In this document: positions 8,849 to 15,850 of the stretch, in pieces
How the letters are laid out: every line of letters starts with the position of its first letter
Numbering within the stretch: position 1 is the first letter of the stretch
Source: Streptomyces cyaneochromogenes
GTDB lineage: Bacteria; Actinomycetota; Actinomycetes; Streptomycetales; Streptomycetaceae
NCBI RefSeq assembly: GCF_003963535.1
Contig: NZ_CP034539.1
Coordinates: forward strand, 5,518,001-5,582,000
Direction of reading: 5' to 3'
DNA: 64,000 nt
Program-made: the position numbers and the translations under genes
Notes under the pieces: generated by a model
Told to the model about the DNA's origin: nothing
Database searches by the model: none
Seen by the model: the letters and a program-made list of their open reading frames with translations, nothing else

Positions 8849-9043
8849 ATGGACAACAGGGGGAACGCGCGGATTGCGCGGAACACGGGGATCGCGGGGA
8901 TGACGACGGCCAAGGCCGGTCTGCGCAGAGGGCTGCCGGTACTCGCGCTGGCGCTGATGGTCTCGTTGCCGGTGGGGGCGGCGGTGACGGTGGGTGTCGG
9001 GGGTGGGCCTTCGGCCGGGGTGGCCGTCAACGGGTGGCAGTGA
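8849..9043 (+). CDS. Small hypothetical protein with one hydrophobic segment
   Basis: 64 aa from ATG 8849; an in-frame GTG at 8825 is possible. The N-terminus is basic, followed by a hydrophobic stretch around residues 30-50 ('LPVLALALMVSLPVGAAV'), which looks like a signal or membrane anchor. I recognise no family. Its stop overlaps a GTG that opens the next small ORF (GTGA), which supports a real two-gene unit, but both are short. Confidence 0.4.
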   Translation: MDNRGNARIARNTGIAGMTTAKAGLRRGLPVLALALMVSLPVGAAVTVGVGGGPSAGVAVNGWQ

Positions 9044-9321
9044 ACGGGGTGGATGAGGCTGTGGAGTTCCAGGATCTGGTGCTGGTCCGCAAGGCGGGGG
9101 GTGATGCGCCGGCGGCGACCGCGGTGATCAGGGTGCTCGGTACGTTGCCCGAGGGCTGGGGGCATGAATGGCGGCTCGACGAGGACGGGGGTCGGATCCA
9201 TCTGCGGATCCGGCCCCCGTCGGGGTCTGGGCCGGGTGTGGTGCGGGGGTGGCTGGGCGGTGTGCTTGAGGATCCGGCGTTGTGGGCCTGGGGGGTGGAG
9301 GGGGCGGAGCCGGGCGGCTGA
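9040..9321 (+). CDS. Small hypothetical protein
   Basis: 93 aa from a GTG at 9040 overlapping the preceding stop by 4 bp. It is acidic with ordinary soluble composition ('VEFQDLVLVRKAGG', 'LPEGWGHEWRLDEDGGRIHLRIRPP'). No family is recognised. The overlap and the protein-like residue mix favour a real gene. The dispersed intergenic repeat starts immediately after the stop. Confidence 0.45.
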   Translation: MNGVDEAVEFQDLVLVRKAGGDAPAATAVIRVLGTLPEGWGHEWRLDEDGGRIHLRIRPPSGSGPGVVRGWLGGVLEDPALWAWGVEGAEPGG

Positions 9322-9594
9322 CGGGTTTTCCTCGCCCCCGCCGCCCCTACCCGTCCCGTCCCCGGGGGCTGCCGCCCCCGGACCCCCGCATCGGCCCTGA
9401 ACGGGCCTCGTCCTCAAACGCCGGACGGGCTGAGATGCCTGGCCGGCGTTGAGAAGTCGCCCGCGTCCAGATGACGTCCTCGAACGCCGGACGGGCTGAG
9501 ATGCCTGGGCCGGCGCCGAGGAGTCGCCCGCGTCCAAATGACGTCCTCGAACGCCGGACGGGCTGAAATGCCTGCGCCGGCGTTGAGAGATTGG
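9322..9594. repeat. Array of Streptomyces intergenic repeat units (one full, two partial)
   Basis: A full unit (about 9325-9440) starts with a CGCCCCCGCCGCCCCTACCC block and the self-complementary GGGGGCTGCCGCCCCC. It ends in CCTCGTCCTCAAACGCCGGACGGGCTGA. Two further copies of the last segment follow at about 9475-9510 and 9541-9576, each as GACGTCCTCGAACGCCGGAC plus GGGCTGA. Related full units occur at 40180, 42983 and 47279. The units can form hairpins and may terminate the neighbouring transcripts. Confidence 0.8.
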
Positions 9595-9595
9595 C

Positions 9596-10606
9596 TCAGA
9601 TCCAGCCCCGTTCGCGGGCCAGCAACGCTGCGTGAGGGCGGTTGCTGGCGTTCAGGGTGCGGAGGACGTCGGCTACGTGGCGGCGGTAGGTGCGTAGGGA
9701 GATGCCCAGTTCGCGGGCGCCGATTTCGTCCTTTGTCACTCGGCACATGGATGTGAGGACGTCCAGCTCCATGGGGGTGAGGGGGACGGAGTCCGGGGGC
9801 GGGGTGTCGAGCAGGCTGGTCAGGTCCGTGGCCTGGTCCCAGATTCTTTCGAAGAGGGACAGGACGTTGGCCACCAGGCCCGGTTCCTGGGCGACCAGGG
9901 CGCCGCGTGAGGTGTCCGCGGGGTTCGCCGGGACCAGGGCGGTGTGGCGGTCGTAGACGAGGATGCGCTCGGCGATGTCGGGAGCGGCTCTGATGCTGGC
10001 GCCCTGGGCGGAGAGTTCGTGCAGGTAGGCCGCGGTGGGCGGGTTGTCGAGCGCCTCCTTCAGGACGACGCTGCGGATGCGCACGCCCCGGCGCAGACAG
10101 CGGGTGTCGAGCGGGCGCGCGTGCTCGATGTTCTCCGGGGTGAGCGCCTGGTAGGGCTCGACGGAGAGGATCTCCTCGCGGGCGAAGAACGCGAGGTCGT
10201 CGATGCGGTTGCGGATCTGCGCGAGGTTTGTCATCCGCTCCACACCACCGCCCGTCGGCGTGTGCGCGCTCTGCTCCGCGCGGAGTTCCGCGACCAGGTT
10301 GCGAGGCCTGGTCACCTGCTGCAACTCATGGTGCAGCTCGCTCAGTCTTCGGTCGGTGAGCAGCCCGACCGCGATCTCCGGGTCCGCCGCCGTCAGGCTG
10401 CCTTCCGGAACGTCCCCGTTGTCCGCGCGGCGGAGCAGGCCCAGTTCCGTGAGCCGCTCCAGCGCGGCGCGGACGGAACCCCGTTGGGCGTGGAGGAGCA
10501 GATGGATGTCCTCTGTCGGCGTACCCGGATGTCTCAGGAAGTGCCGGTAGACCCGCTCCTCCAGTGCGGAGAGCCCCAACAGGTCCATGGTGCCCGCATT
10601 GTTCAT
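9596..10606 (-). CDS. LuxR-type HTH regulator with N-terminal TrmB-like winged helix
   Basis: 336 aa. The N-terminal ~65 residues form a winged helix ('LSALEERVYRHFLRHPGTPTED'). The middle (about 110-250) is a TrmB/phospholipase-D-like sensory region ('ILVYDRHTALVPANPADTS'). The C-terminus is a LuxR/GerE HTH ('PLTPMELDVLTSMCR', 'ELGISLRTYRRHVADVL'). It has no phosphoreceiver domain, so it is not a classical response regulator. The same plan recurs in three regulators at 27834-30911. Its nearness to the lanthipeptide cluster makes a regulatory link possible but unproven. Confidence 0.8.
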   Translation of the reverse strand: MNNAGTMDLLGLSALEERVYRHFLRHPGTPTEDIHLLLHAQRGSVRAALERLTELGLLRRADNGDVPEGSLTAADPEIAVGLLTDRRLSELHHELQQVTRPRNLVAELRAEQSAHTPTGGGVERMTNLAQIRNRIDDLAFFAREEILSVEPYQALTPENIEHARPLDTRCLRRGVRIRSVVLKEALDNPPTAAYLHELSAQGASIRAAPDIAERILVYDRHTALVPANPADTSRGALVAQEPGLVANVLSLFERIWDQATDLTSLLDTPPPDSVPLTPMELDVLTSMCRVTKDEIGARELGISLRTYRRHVADVLRTLNASNRPHAALLARERGWI

Positions 10607-10887
10607 CCTTCCCCCTGCGTTTCTTACGGCTGGTCAGGCCGTGGCGATGTGGAATCCACCGAAATGCTTCGTGCACAGGGTAATGCGCTGGTCAAGAGCT
10701 TGAGGTGGGTGTGGTGCGGAGTGCGGTCGGCAGGATGGTGCCGTCGGTGTGCAGCAAGTTGCTGTGTACGGGGCCCGCTCCGCGCCCCGACGCTTGGCAG
10801 GCTGGAATCCGTCGGCCAAGAACCGATGGAAACGCCGGCCACGAGCCGACGGAATGCGGACCACCGAACACGATCTGGGGGAAACAC
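10607..10887. promoter_or_regulatory. Intergenic region between two divergent LuxR genes
   Basis: It holds the start regions of both regulators. The proximal ribosome site of the downstream gene is GGGGGAAACACATG. No clear palindrome was found. Confidence 0.35.
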
Positions 10888-11133
10888 ATGACTGTTGTCG
10901 TACGGGAGGACGCGCTCGACTTCTCCGCGCTGACCGACCGCGAACGCGAGGTCCTGCTCCTGCTCGCCACGGGGGAGCAGAACCGCTGGCTCGCCCGCCG
11001 CCTGGGCATCGCGGAGCGCACGGTACGGGCCCACACCGCCAGCATCGTGCGCAAGCTCGGCATCAAGTCGCGGTTCGAGGCGGCGATCGTCTCGCACCTC
11101 TACGCGGACGACATCAGGGGGGCGTGCGGCTGA
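10888..11133 (+). CDS. Stand-alone LuxR/GerE DNA-binding domain protein
   Basis: 81 aa. The ATG at 10888 is chosen for its GGGGGAAA ribosome site and because the protein is then only the GerE domain: 'LTDREREVLLLLATGEQNRWLARRLGIAERTVRAHTASIVRKLGI'. The minimal HTH has no sensor or receiver part. Such stand-alone GerE proteins often accompany natural-product clusters. This one is 0.9 kb from the lanthipeptide exporter and divergent from another LuxR gene, so it may regulate that cluster. Confidence 0.75.
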   Translation: MTVVVREDALDFSALTDREREVLLLLATGEQNRWLARRLGIAERTVRAHTASIVRKLGIKSRFEAAIVSHLYADDIRGACG

Positions 11134-11188
11134 CCACCGCCGTCCCGCCGTCCAGCCGTTCCGTCGCCCGCGCGGTGACATGGCGGAC

Positions 11189-11228
11189 GTGAAGGGCCCC
11201 TCCGGTAGGCGCCGGAGGGGCCCTTCAC
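11189..11228. terminator. Terminator hairpin between convergent genes
   Basis: 17-bp perfect inverted repeat (11189-11205 and 11212-11228) with a 6-nt loop. It separates the small LuxR gene from the convergent gene ending at 11256. Confidence 0.8.
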
Positions 11229-11255
11229 GTTGTCCCGCGCGTCGTCCCGTGCCGG

Positions 11256-11885
11256 TCAGCCGGGGGTCATGTCGCCGACCATCTCGATCGCCAACATCCA
11301 CCAGGGCTGGGCACCCGTGCCGAACGCGGCGGCCAGCGCGTAGCCGAGGGCCGCGTCCAGGGGCTCCGGCTCGGCGTCCTCGCGCCACTCGACGAGCACG
11401 TGTCCGTCGCCGTCCGAGGAGAAGTCGCCGATGTGCTGCTCGTCCCGCAGCAGGCGGCTGCCCGGGATGGAGTCCGGCACCAGTCGCCAGGCGTGGCCCG
11501 CGTGGCGGACGTCTACGCGGTACGAGTGCCGGCTCAGCCGTCCCTTGGCGGGGTCGAGGACGACTTCCTCGCCGTCCACGGTCAGCGTGAGCCGGCTGCC
11601 GTCGCGGGTGCCGACCGGGATGTGGTCCTCGGCCTCGGTCCCCTCCGCACGGCGCAGTTCGACCCGGGGCACCGACTCGCCCTCGACGGTGACCTCGCCC
11701 AGTCCGATGTCGAGCCGGACCGTCAGCTCGCCGAACCGGTCGTCCTCGACGAGGTGCTCGACGACGGGCTTCTCCTCGTAGTCGTCGTCCTCGTACTCGG
11801 CGGTCTCGTAGCCGTCGTACGTGTCGGCGTCGTCGTACCGGTCCGTGGTCGTGGATGCGGGTGCGGGTGCCGGGTTCTTCGGCAT
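11256..11885 (-). CDS. Hypothetical acidic protein
   Basis: 209 aa. The N-terminal ~45 residues are strongly acidic and low complexity, with many Asp, Glu and Tyr. The remainder looks like a folded beta-rich domain ('FGELTVRLDIGLGEVTVEG', 'YRVDVRHAGHAWRLVPDS', 'GHVLVEWREDAEPEPLDAALGYALAAAFGTGAQPWW'). No family is recognised with confidence. It lies downstream of, and on the same strand as, the ABC exporter, separated by 109 bp. Confidence 0.6.
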   Translation of the reverse strand: MPKNPAPAPASTTTDRYDDADTYDGYETAEYEDDDYEEKPVVEHLVEDDRFGELTVRLDIGLGEVTVEGESVPRVELRRAEGTEAEDHIPVGTRDGSRLTLTVDGEEVVLDPAKGRLSRHSYRVDVRHAGHAWRLVPDSIPGSRLLRDEQHIGDFSSDGDGHVLVEWREDAEPEPLDAALGYALAAAFGTGAQPWWMLAIEMVGDMTPG

Positions 11886-11994
11886 CGGGTCTTCCTTTGC
11901 TGTATCGCCTCTGACGGGTGGTCAGTGGTGAGGTGTCGTGCGCCGTGCGTCGTGTGCCGTACTGGGTTCTGTGCCGACGTCGTGGGGTGGGTTC

Positions 11995-13893
11995 TCACGC
12001 TCCTGTCGCCGTCAGCTGGGTGGCGGCGAGGTCTCGGTACAGGTCGTCCCTGTCCAGCAGTTCCCCGTGCCGGCCGTGGTCGCGTACGCGGCCGCCGGAG
12101 AGCAGCACCATGTGGTCGGCGGAGGTCACCGTGGAGAGCCGGTGGGCGATCAGGACGACCGTGCAGTGCTCGGCCGCGCGCTCCACGGTCTGCCGCAGTG
12201 CCGTCTCGCTCAGTCCGTCGAGGTGGGCCGTCGCCTCGTCGAGCAGCAGCACCTGCGGGCGGCGCAGCAGGGCGCGGGCGATGGCCAGGCGCTGGCGTTC
12301 TCCGCCGGACAGGGCCAGACCGCGGGTGCCGACGTGCGTGTCGAGGCCCTCGGGGAGCCGGGCGACGAGCGCGTCGAGCAGGGTGTCCCGGAGCACCCGG
12401 TCGACCTCCTCCCCGGTGGCGTCGGGGGCGGCGTACAGCAGGTTCTCGCGAAGGGTGCCCGCCAGCATGGGGGTGTCCTGCTCGACGTACGCGATCCGGC
12501 GGCGCACCTCGGCGCGGCTGAGGGTGGCGATGTCGGTGCCGTCGAGCAGGATGCGGCCGGAGTCCAGGTCGTAGAAGCGCTGGAGGAGGGAGAAGACGGT
12601 CGTCTTGCCGCTGCCGGACGGGCCGACGAGCGCGGTGACGCCGCCCGCCGGGGCGGTGAGGCTGACGTCGTCGAGGGTGCCGGTGCGGCCCGCGTAGGCG
12701 AACGTGACGTGCTCCAGCGTGACTCGGGGCGGCGGACCGACGGGGCGGGCCGGGGTCTCGTCGACGTCCGTCTCGGTCTCCATCTGCCGCACCTCCTCGA
12801 TCCGGGTGAGCGCGCCGAGGCCCTGCTGGAGGGAGGTCGTGCCGCCGACCAGGGAGAGCACCGGGCCGCCGAGGTTGAACAGATAGAGCAGGAAGGCGAT
12901 CAGCGCGGCCAGGTCCAGGGTGCCGGTCGCGACCAGGGCGCCGCCGAAGCCGATCACCGCGAGGAACGAGGCCTGGACGACCAGGGCGGACAGCACCGCG
13001 ATCGTGGCCTGGTAGCGGGCGCCGGCCAGGCCCGCCCGGTAGGCGTCCTCGGCGGCGGCCACGGCCCGCGCGGTCTCCGTCGCCTCGCCGCCGTTGGCCT
13101 TCACGGTGCGGGCGGCGCCGAGCGAACGGTCGAGAGCGGCGCCGATCTCACCGACCGACGTCTGCGCGACCGTGGTGACGCGGCGGATCCGCGGCATCAC
13201 CACGCCCATGGCGACACCGACCACCAGCAGGACGCCGGAGGTGATGCCGAGCAGCGGCAGACTGGTCATGCCCATCAAGACGATGGTGGCCAGCAGATGG
13301 ATGCCTCCGTCGAGCAGCTGGATGACCCCGCTGGTCGCCGCGTGCTGCACGAGCGTGCTGTCCGAGGTCACCCGGGTCGTCAGACCGCCGGGCTCGTGCT
13401 GGTCCAACTCTCCGGTACGCAACCGGATCAGACGGTGGATCAGGCCCTTGCGGACATGCAGGACGACCTTCTCCGCCGTGCGTTCGCTCAACAGGGCCTG
13501 GGCCCAGGTGAGGACGATCGAACCGGCCAGCAGGGCCAGCATCAGCAGGATCTCGTCGCCGAGGCCCCGGCCGGTCATGAGTGCCGTGAGCGCCGACTCG
13601 ACGACCATCGGCTGTGCCAGCCCCGCCGCGCTGCCCGCGAGGGTCAGCACCAGGACCAGCAGGAGGACGCGCCGGTGCGGGCGCGCGTGGGCGAGGAGGG
13701 CCCGAAGCGGCGGCCGGGGCGCGGGCCGCGGGGCCTGGGCGGTTGCGGAGTCAGGTGAGTTCACCCTGATCTTTTTACGCGGGAGGGCGGGGGCGGCGGT
13801 ATTGGCGGTTGCGGCAGTGCCGAGTCCGGTCATGCCGTGCTCGGTTATGCCGGCACCGGTTATGCCGCCACCGGTCATGCCGATCCCGGTCAT
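11995..13893 (-). CDS. ABC exporter (fused membrane + ATPase), probable lanthipeptide transporter
   Basis: About 632 aa. Six-helix type I exporter membrane domain (about 60-340) followed by an ATPase with Walker A 'GPSGSGKTTVF', signature 'LSGGERQRLAIARALL' and Walker B 'VLLLDEATAHLD'. It lacks the N-terminal C39 peptidase domain of bacteriocin exporters, which fits a cluster that carries separate M16 peptidases. It is divergent from the precursor gene at 14009. The start is uncertain: ATG 13893 opens a Gly/Met/Thr-rich repeat region (GMTGI, GMTGG, GITGA, GITEH, GMTGL), and starts at 13836 or later would remove it. Confidence 0.82.
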   Translation of the reverse strand: MTGIGMTGGGITGAGITEHGMTGLGTAATANTAAPALPRKKIRVNSPDSATAQAPRPAPRPPLRALLAHARPHRRVLLLVLVLTLAGSAAGLAQPMVVESALTALMTGRGLGDEILLMLALLAGSIVLTWAQALLSERTAEKVVLHVRKGLIHRLIRLRTGELDQHEPGGLTTRVTSDSTLVQHAATSGVIQLLDGGIHLLATIVLMGMTSLPLLGITSGVLLVVGVAMGVVMPRIRRVTTVAQTSVGEIGAALDRSLGAARTVKANGGEATETARAVAAAEDAYRAGLAGARYQATIAVLSALVVQASFLAVIGFGGALVATGTLDLAALIAFLLYLFNLGGPVLSLVGGTTSLQQGLGALTRIEEVRQMETETDVDETPARPVGPPPRVTLEHVTFAYAGRTGTLDDVSLTAPAGGVTALVGPSGSGKTTVFSLLQRFYDLDSGRILLDGTDIATLSRAEVRRRIAYVEQDTPMLAGTLRENLLYAAPDATGEEVDRVLRDTLLDALVARLPEGLDTHVGTRGLALSGGERQRLAIARALLRRPQVLLLDEATAHLDGLSETALRQTVERAAEHCTVVLIAHRLSTVTSADHMVLLSGGRVRDHGRHGELLDRDDLYRDLAATQLTATGA

Positions 13894-13900
13894 GCCGTAA
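13815..13900. repeat. 15-bp tandem repeat at the exporter 5' end
   Basis: About five imperfect 15-bp units of the form CCGGTCATGCCGxxx. On the minus strand each reads Gly-Met/Ile-Thr-x-x and contains an ATG or ATA, so the repeat multiplies possible start codons. Confidence 0.6.
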
Positions 13901-14008
13901 CTGACAATAGCGGGCGGCTTTTCGGGTGGGTCATATTTCTCATGTCCGCAGCGGACAGCAAGAAAATCCAAGAGCTTCCCAAAGCTCGTCACACCAAGGG
14001 AGAGACTC

Positions 14009-14227
14009 ATGCAGTCGACGCAGAACGAGAAGGACCTGTTCGAGGGTTACACCGCCTACACCTCCGCCGAGGAGCTGGGCCTGTACGACGGCAAGGACGC
14101 CGCGCCCGCGTTCAGCCCGACCATCCCGTGGGCGATCCGCGCGACCATCATCACGGCCCGCTCCTCGCAGCAGTGCGCCGCGGCCATCGGTTCGCTGACC
14201 GCCAAGACCATCGAGAACAAGTGCTGA
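14009..14227 (+). CDS. lxmA: Class V lanthipeptide precursor peptide (LxmA-like)
   Basis: 72 aa, preceded by AAGGGAG 9 nt before the ATG. The first ~34 residues are an acidic leader ('DLFEGYTAYTSAEELGLYDG'). The remainder is rich in Ser, Thr and Ala with two Cys. If cleaved after DAAPA, the core has 38 residues, begins FSPTIPW and ends TIENKC, with Cys at core positions 22 and 38. From memory, lexapeptide also has 38 residues, an N,N-dimethyl-Phe at position 1 and a C-terminal aminovinyl-methyl-cysteine. That ring would here join Thr33 and Cys38. The downstream operon encodes every enzyme this structure needs. The core boundary is inferred by analogy. Confidence 0.9.
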   Translation: MQSTQNEKDLFEGYTAYTSAEELGLYDGKDAAPAFSPTIPWAIRATIITARSSQQCAAAIGSLTAKTIENKC

Positions 14228-14252
14228 CGGGACATCCCGAGCAGTGACCCGC

Positions 14253-14287
14253 GGGGAGGGGCCGGTGCCGGCCACCGGCCCCTCCCC
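14253..14287 (+). terminator. Attenuating hairpin between precursor and biosynthetic operon
   Basis: 15-bp perfect GC-rich inverted repeat (14253-14267 and 14273-14287) with a 5-nt loop and no U tract. Placed 26 bp after the precursor stop, it probably stabilises or partly terminates the message so that precursor is made in excess over enzymes. Confidence 0.75.
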
Positions 14288-14321
14288 GGGCAACCGAACC
14301 ACATATCCCAGGAGGAAGGTC

Positions 14322-14930
14322 ATGGAGATCCCGGACCCCACCGGTGTCGCGGATCCCGGATTCCGACGAGTGCTCCTTGTGGGCACCGGAGCGCTCAGCG
14401 TGGCATTTCTTCCTTTCTGGATCAACTGGCTGAACAACACCTTTCCGGAGATGGAGAAAAGGGTCGTGCTGACCCGCTCCGCCCGCCGATTCGTTTCGGT
14501 GGAGGCGATATCCACACTCAGTGGAAGGAAAGTCTTCACCGACGACTGGAACGAGGCGGAACCCGGCACCGCCCCCCATGTGGAACTGGCCCGCTGGCCC
14601 GACCTCGTCCTCGTCCACCCCGCGACGATGCACTTCCTGACCCGGTACGCGCTCGGGCTCACCGACACCCCGCTGCTGTGTGCCCTCCAGTCCACCACCG
14701 CCCTCGTCGGCGTGGCCCCCTCGCTGCCGCCCGGCGCCCAGCTGAGCCCCGTGCTGCAGGGCCACCTGGACACCCTGCGGGCCCGCCCCGGAGTCGTCGT
14801 CGCGCCGACCGTGCCCGCGGTCAGCGCGAGCACCGGCGAACGCGAGGACGGCGGCGCGGCCCCGCTCTCGGAGCTGATGGGGCTGTGCGTGGGCGCGTAC
14901 GCGAGGGCGCGGCGAGGGGAGGGGGAGTGA
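14322..14930 (+). CDS. lxmD: HFCD-family flavoprotein, cysteine decarboxylase (LxmD-like)
   Basis: 202 aa, ATG 14322 with an AGGAGG ribosome site. Homo-oligomeric flavoproteins of this family (EpiD, MrsD, CypD) oxidatively decarboxylate a C-terminal Cys to an enethiolate that forms AviCys or AviMeCys. Visible are the N-terminal nucleotide-binding 'RVLLVGTGALSVAFLPFWINWL', the active-site His region 'PHVELARWPDLVLVHPATMHFL' (matching H-x-x-L and PASANT-like motifs) and the 'APTVPAVS' loop where EpiD has its substrate clamp. The precursor ends in Cys, as required. It starts the eight-gene coupled operon and overlaps the next gene by 4 bp. Confidence 0.9.
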   Translation: MEIPDPTGVADPGFRRVLLVGTGALSVAFLPFWINWLNNTFPEMEKRVVLTRSARRFVSVEAISTLSGRKVFTDDWNEAEPGTAPHVELARWPDLVLVHPATMHFLTRYALGLTDTPLLCALQSTTALVGVAPSLPPGAQLSPVLQGHLDTLRARPGVVVAPTVPAVSASTGEREDGGAAPLSELMGLCVGAYARARRGEGE

Positions 14931-15850
14931 CGGCGGCCGTTGCGACGCCCGGCACCGCACAGCCGGTCGCGGAGTTCGGCACCGGGCTCCAGGTCACCCG
15001 CGTCACGCCCACGTCCGACGGGCGTTACGAGTGGTGGCAGGGGCCTGGAGCGCGGCGGGCGGACCCACCGACGGTGCCTTACGTGTCGTACGTTCCCCGC
15101 CACACCTCGGGCGCTCGACTGGTCGTCCCCCGCCCCTCGGGGCGCGGGCTCGCCTACCTCGCCGACGGGCCGTACTCGGCCGCCGCATGGCTGCGTGATC
15201 CACGGCCGCAGGCACGGCGGCTGGTCGCGCACGCGCTGGCGGCGACGGGTGCGGCGCTGCGGGAGCTGCACACGACTCCCGTGCCCGCGGCGGAGGTTCC
15301 GCCCGCGCTCGCACGACTGCGGTCGTTCGTCGACGGCCGCGACGCGGCCCCTCCTGCCGTACGACGCCTGCGCGAGCACTCGGCACGCGTCTGGGGGCCC
15401 GCCCGTCTCGAACTGCTCCGGGCCTGGTGCGCCGAGCTGACGCGCCCCGCCGGCCCCGTTCTCGTCCACGGTTTCGCCTCCCTCGGCGCGCTGATCCCGC
15501 CCCTGCACCGGGGTCCGGTGGCGCTGCTGACCGGGGAGGACCTGGGGGCAGGCCGGCCCGAGCTGGACCTGGGCTGGCTGCTGGGCGACCTGGCCGAACT
15601 CGCCTGGGCCGTCCCGGTGTTCGGGGACGATCCGGGGCCCGATCTGCCGGGTGCGCTGCTCGACGCGTACGGGCCGGGCGCGAACCGGGAGTGGGCGGCC
15701 CGGGCCGCCGTGCTGCGGATCACCGCGCACATGCGCGACTTCGCCGCGTACTGCGACTGGAGCGACGAACTCACCGACTACACCGCCTTCATCGCTGACC
15801 TGATCGACGAGGAGGGCCGCCGCGCGGTCCCCGGGGGAGCCACACCGTGA
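14927..15850 (+). CDS. lxmX: Kinase-fold (APH-like) protein lacking the catalytic Asp (LxmX-like)
   Basis: 307 aa from a GTG overlapping the preceding stop. The C-terminal half resembles aminoglycoside-phosphotransferase folds: 'GPVLVHGFASLGALIPP' aligns with the HGDxxxxN catalytic loop and 'ELDLGWLLGDLAEL' with the metal-binding D-x-G/D-W region. The catalytic Asp of HGD is Phe here and the Asn is not evident, so phosphotransfer is unlikely. It may act as a scaffold or leader-binding partner of the active kinase encoded next. The third class V protein, LxmX, is my best match by position and set, but I am less sure of this name than of the kinase and lyase. Confidence 0.65.
   Translation: MTAAVATPGTAQPVAEFGTGLQVTRVTPTSDGRYEWWQGPGARRADPPTVPYVSYVPRHTSGARLVVPRPSGRGLAYLADGPYSAAAWLRDPRPQARRLVAHALAATGAALRELHTTPVPAAEVPPALARLRSFVDGRDAAPPAVRRLREHSARVWGPARLELLRAWCAELTRPAGPVLVHGFASLGALIPPLHRGPVALLTGEDLGAGRPELDLGWLLGDLAELAWAVPVFGDDPGPDLPGALLDAYGPGANREWAARAAVLRITAHMRDFAAYCDWSDELTDYTAFIADLIDEEGRRAVPGGATP

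Noticed and set aside
9322..9594. CRISPR array
   Set aside because: Only three related units of unequal length with no uniform spacers; the units belong to a dispersed Streptomyces repeat found elsewhere in the window.
11995..14010. Exporter start at 14010
   Set aside because: This ATG overlaps the precursor's own start codon on the other strand and would leave no room for either promoter; a start at 13893 or later is more likely.
14322..14930. Coenzyme A biosynthesis decarboxylase (CoaC/Dfp)
   Set aside because: Same fold, but it lacks the synthetase half and sits directly after a Cys-ended precursor gene, so the peptide decarboxylase branch fits better.
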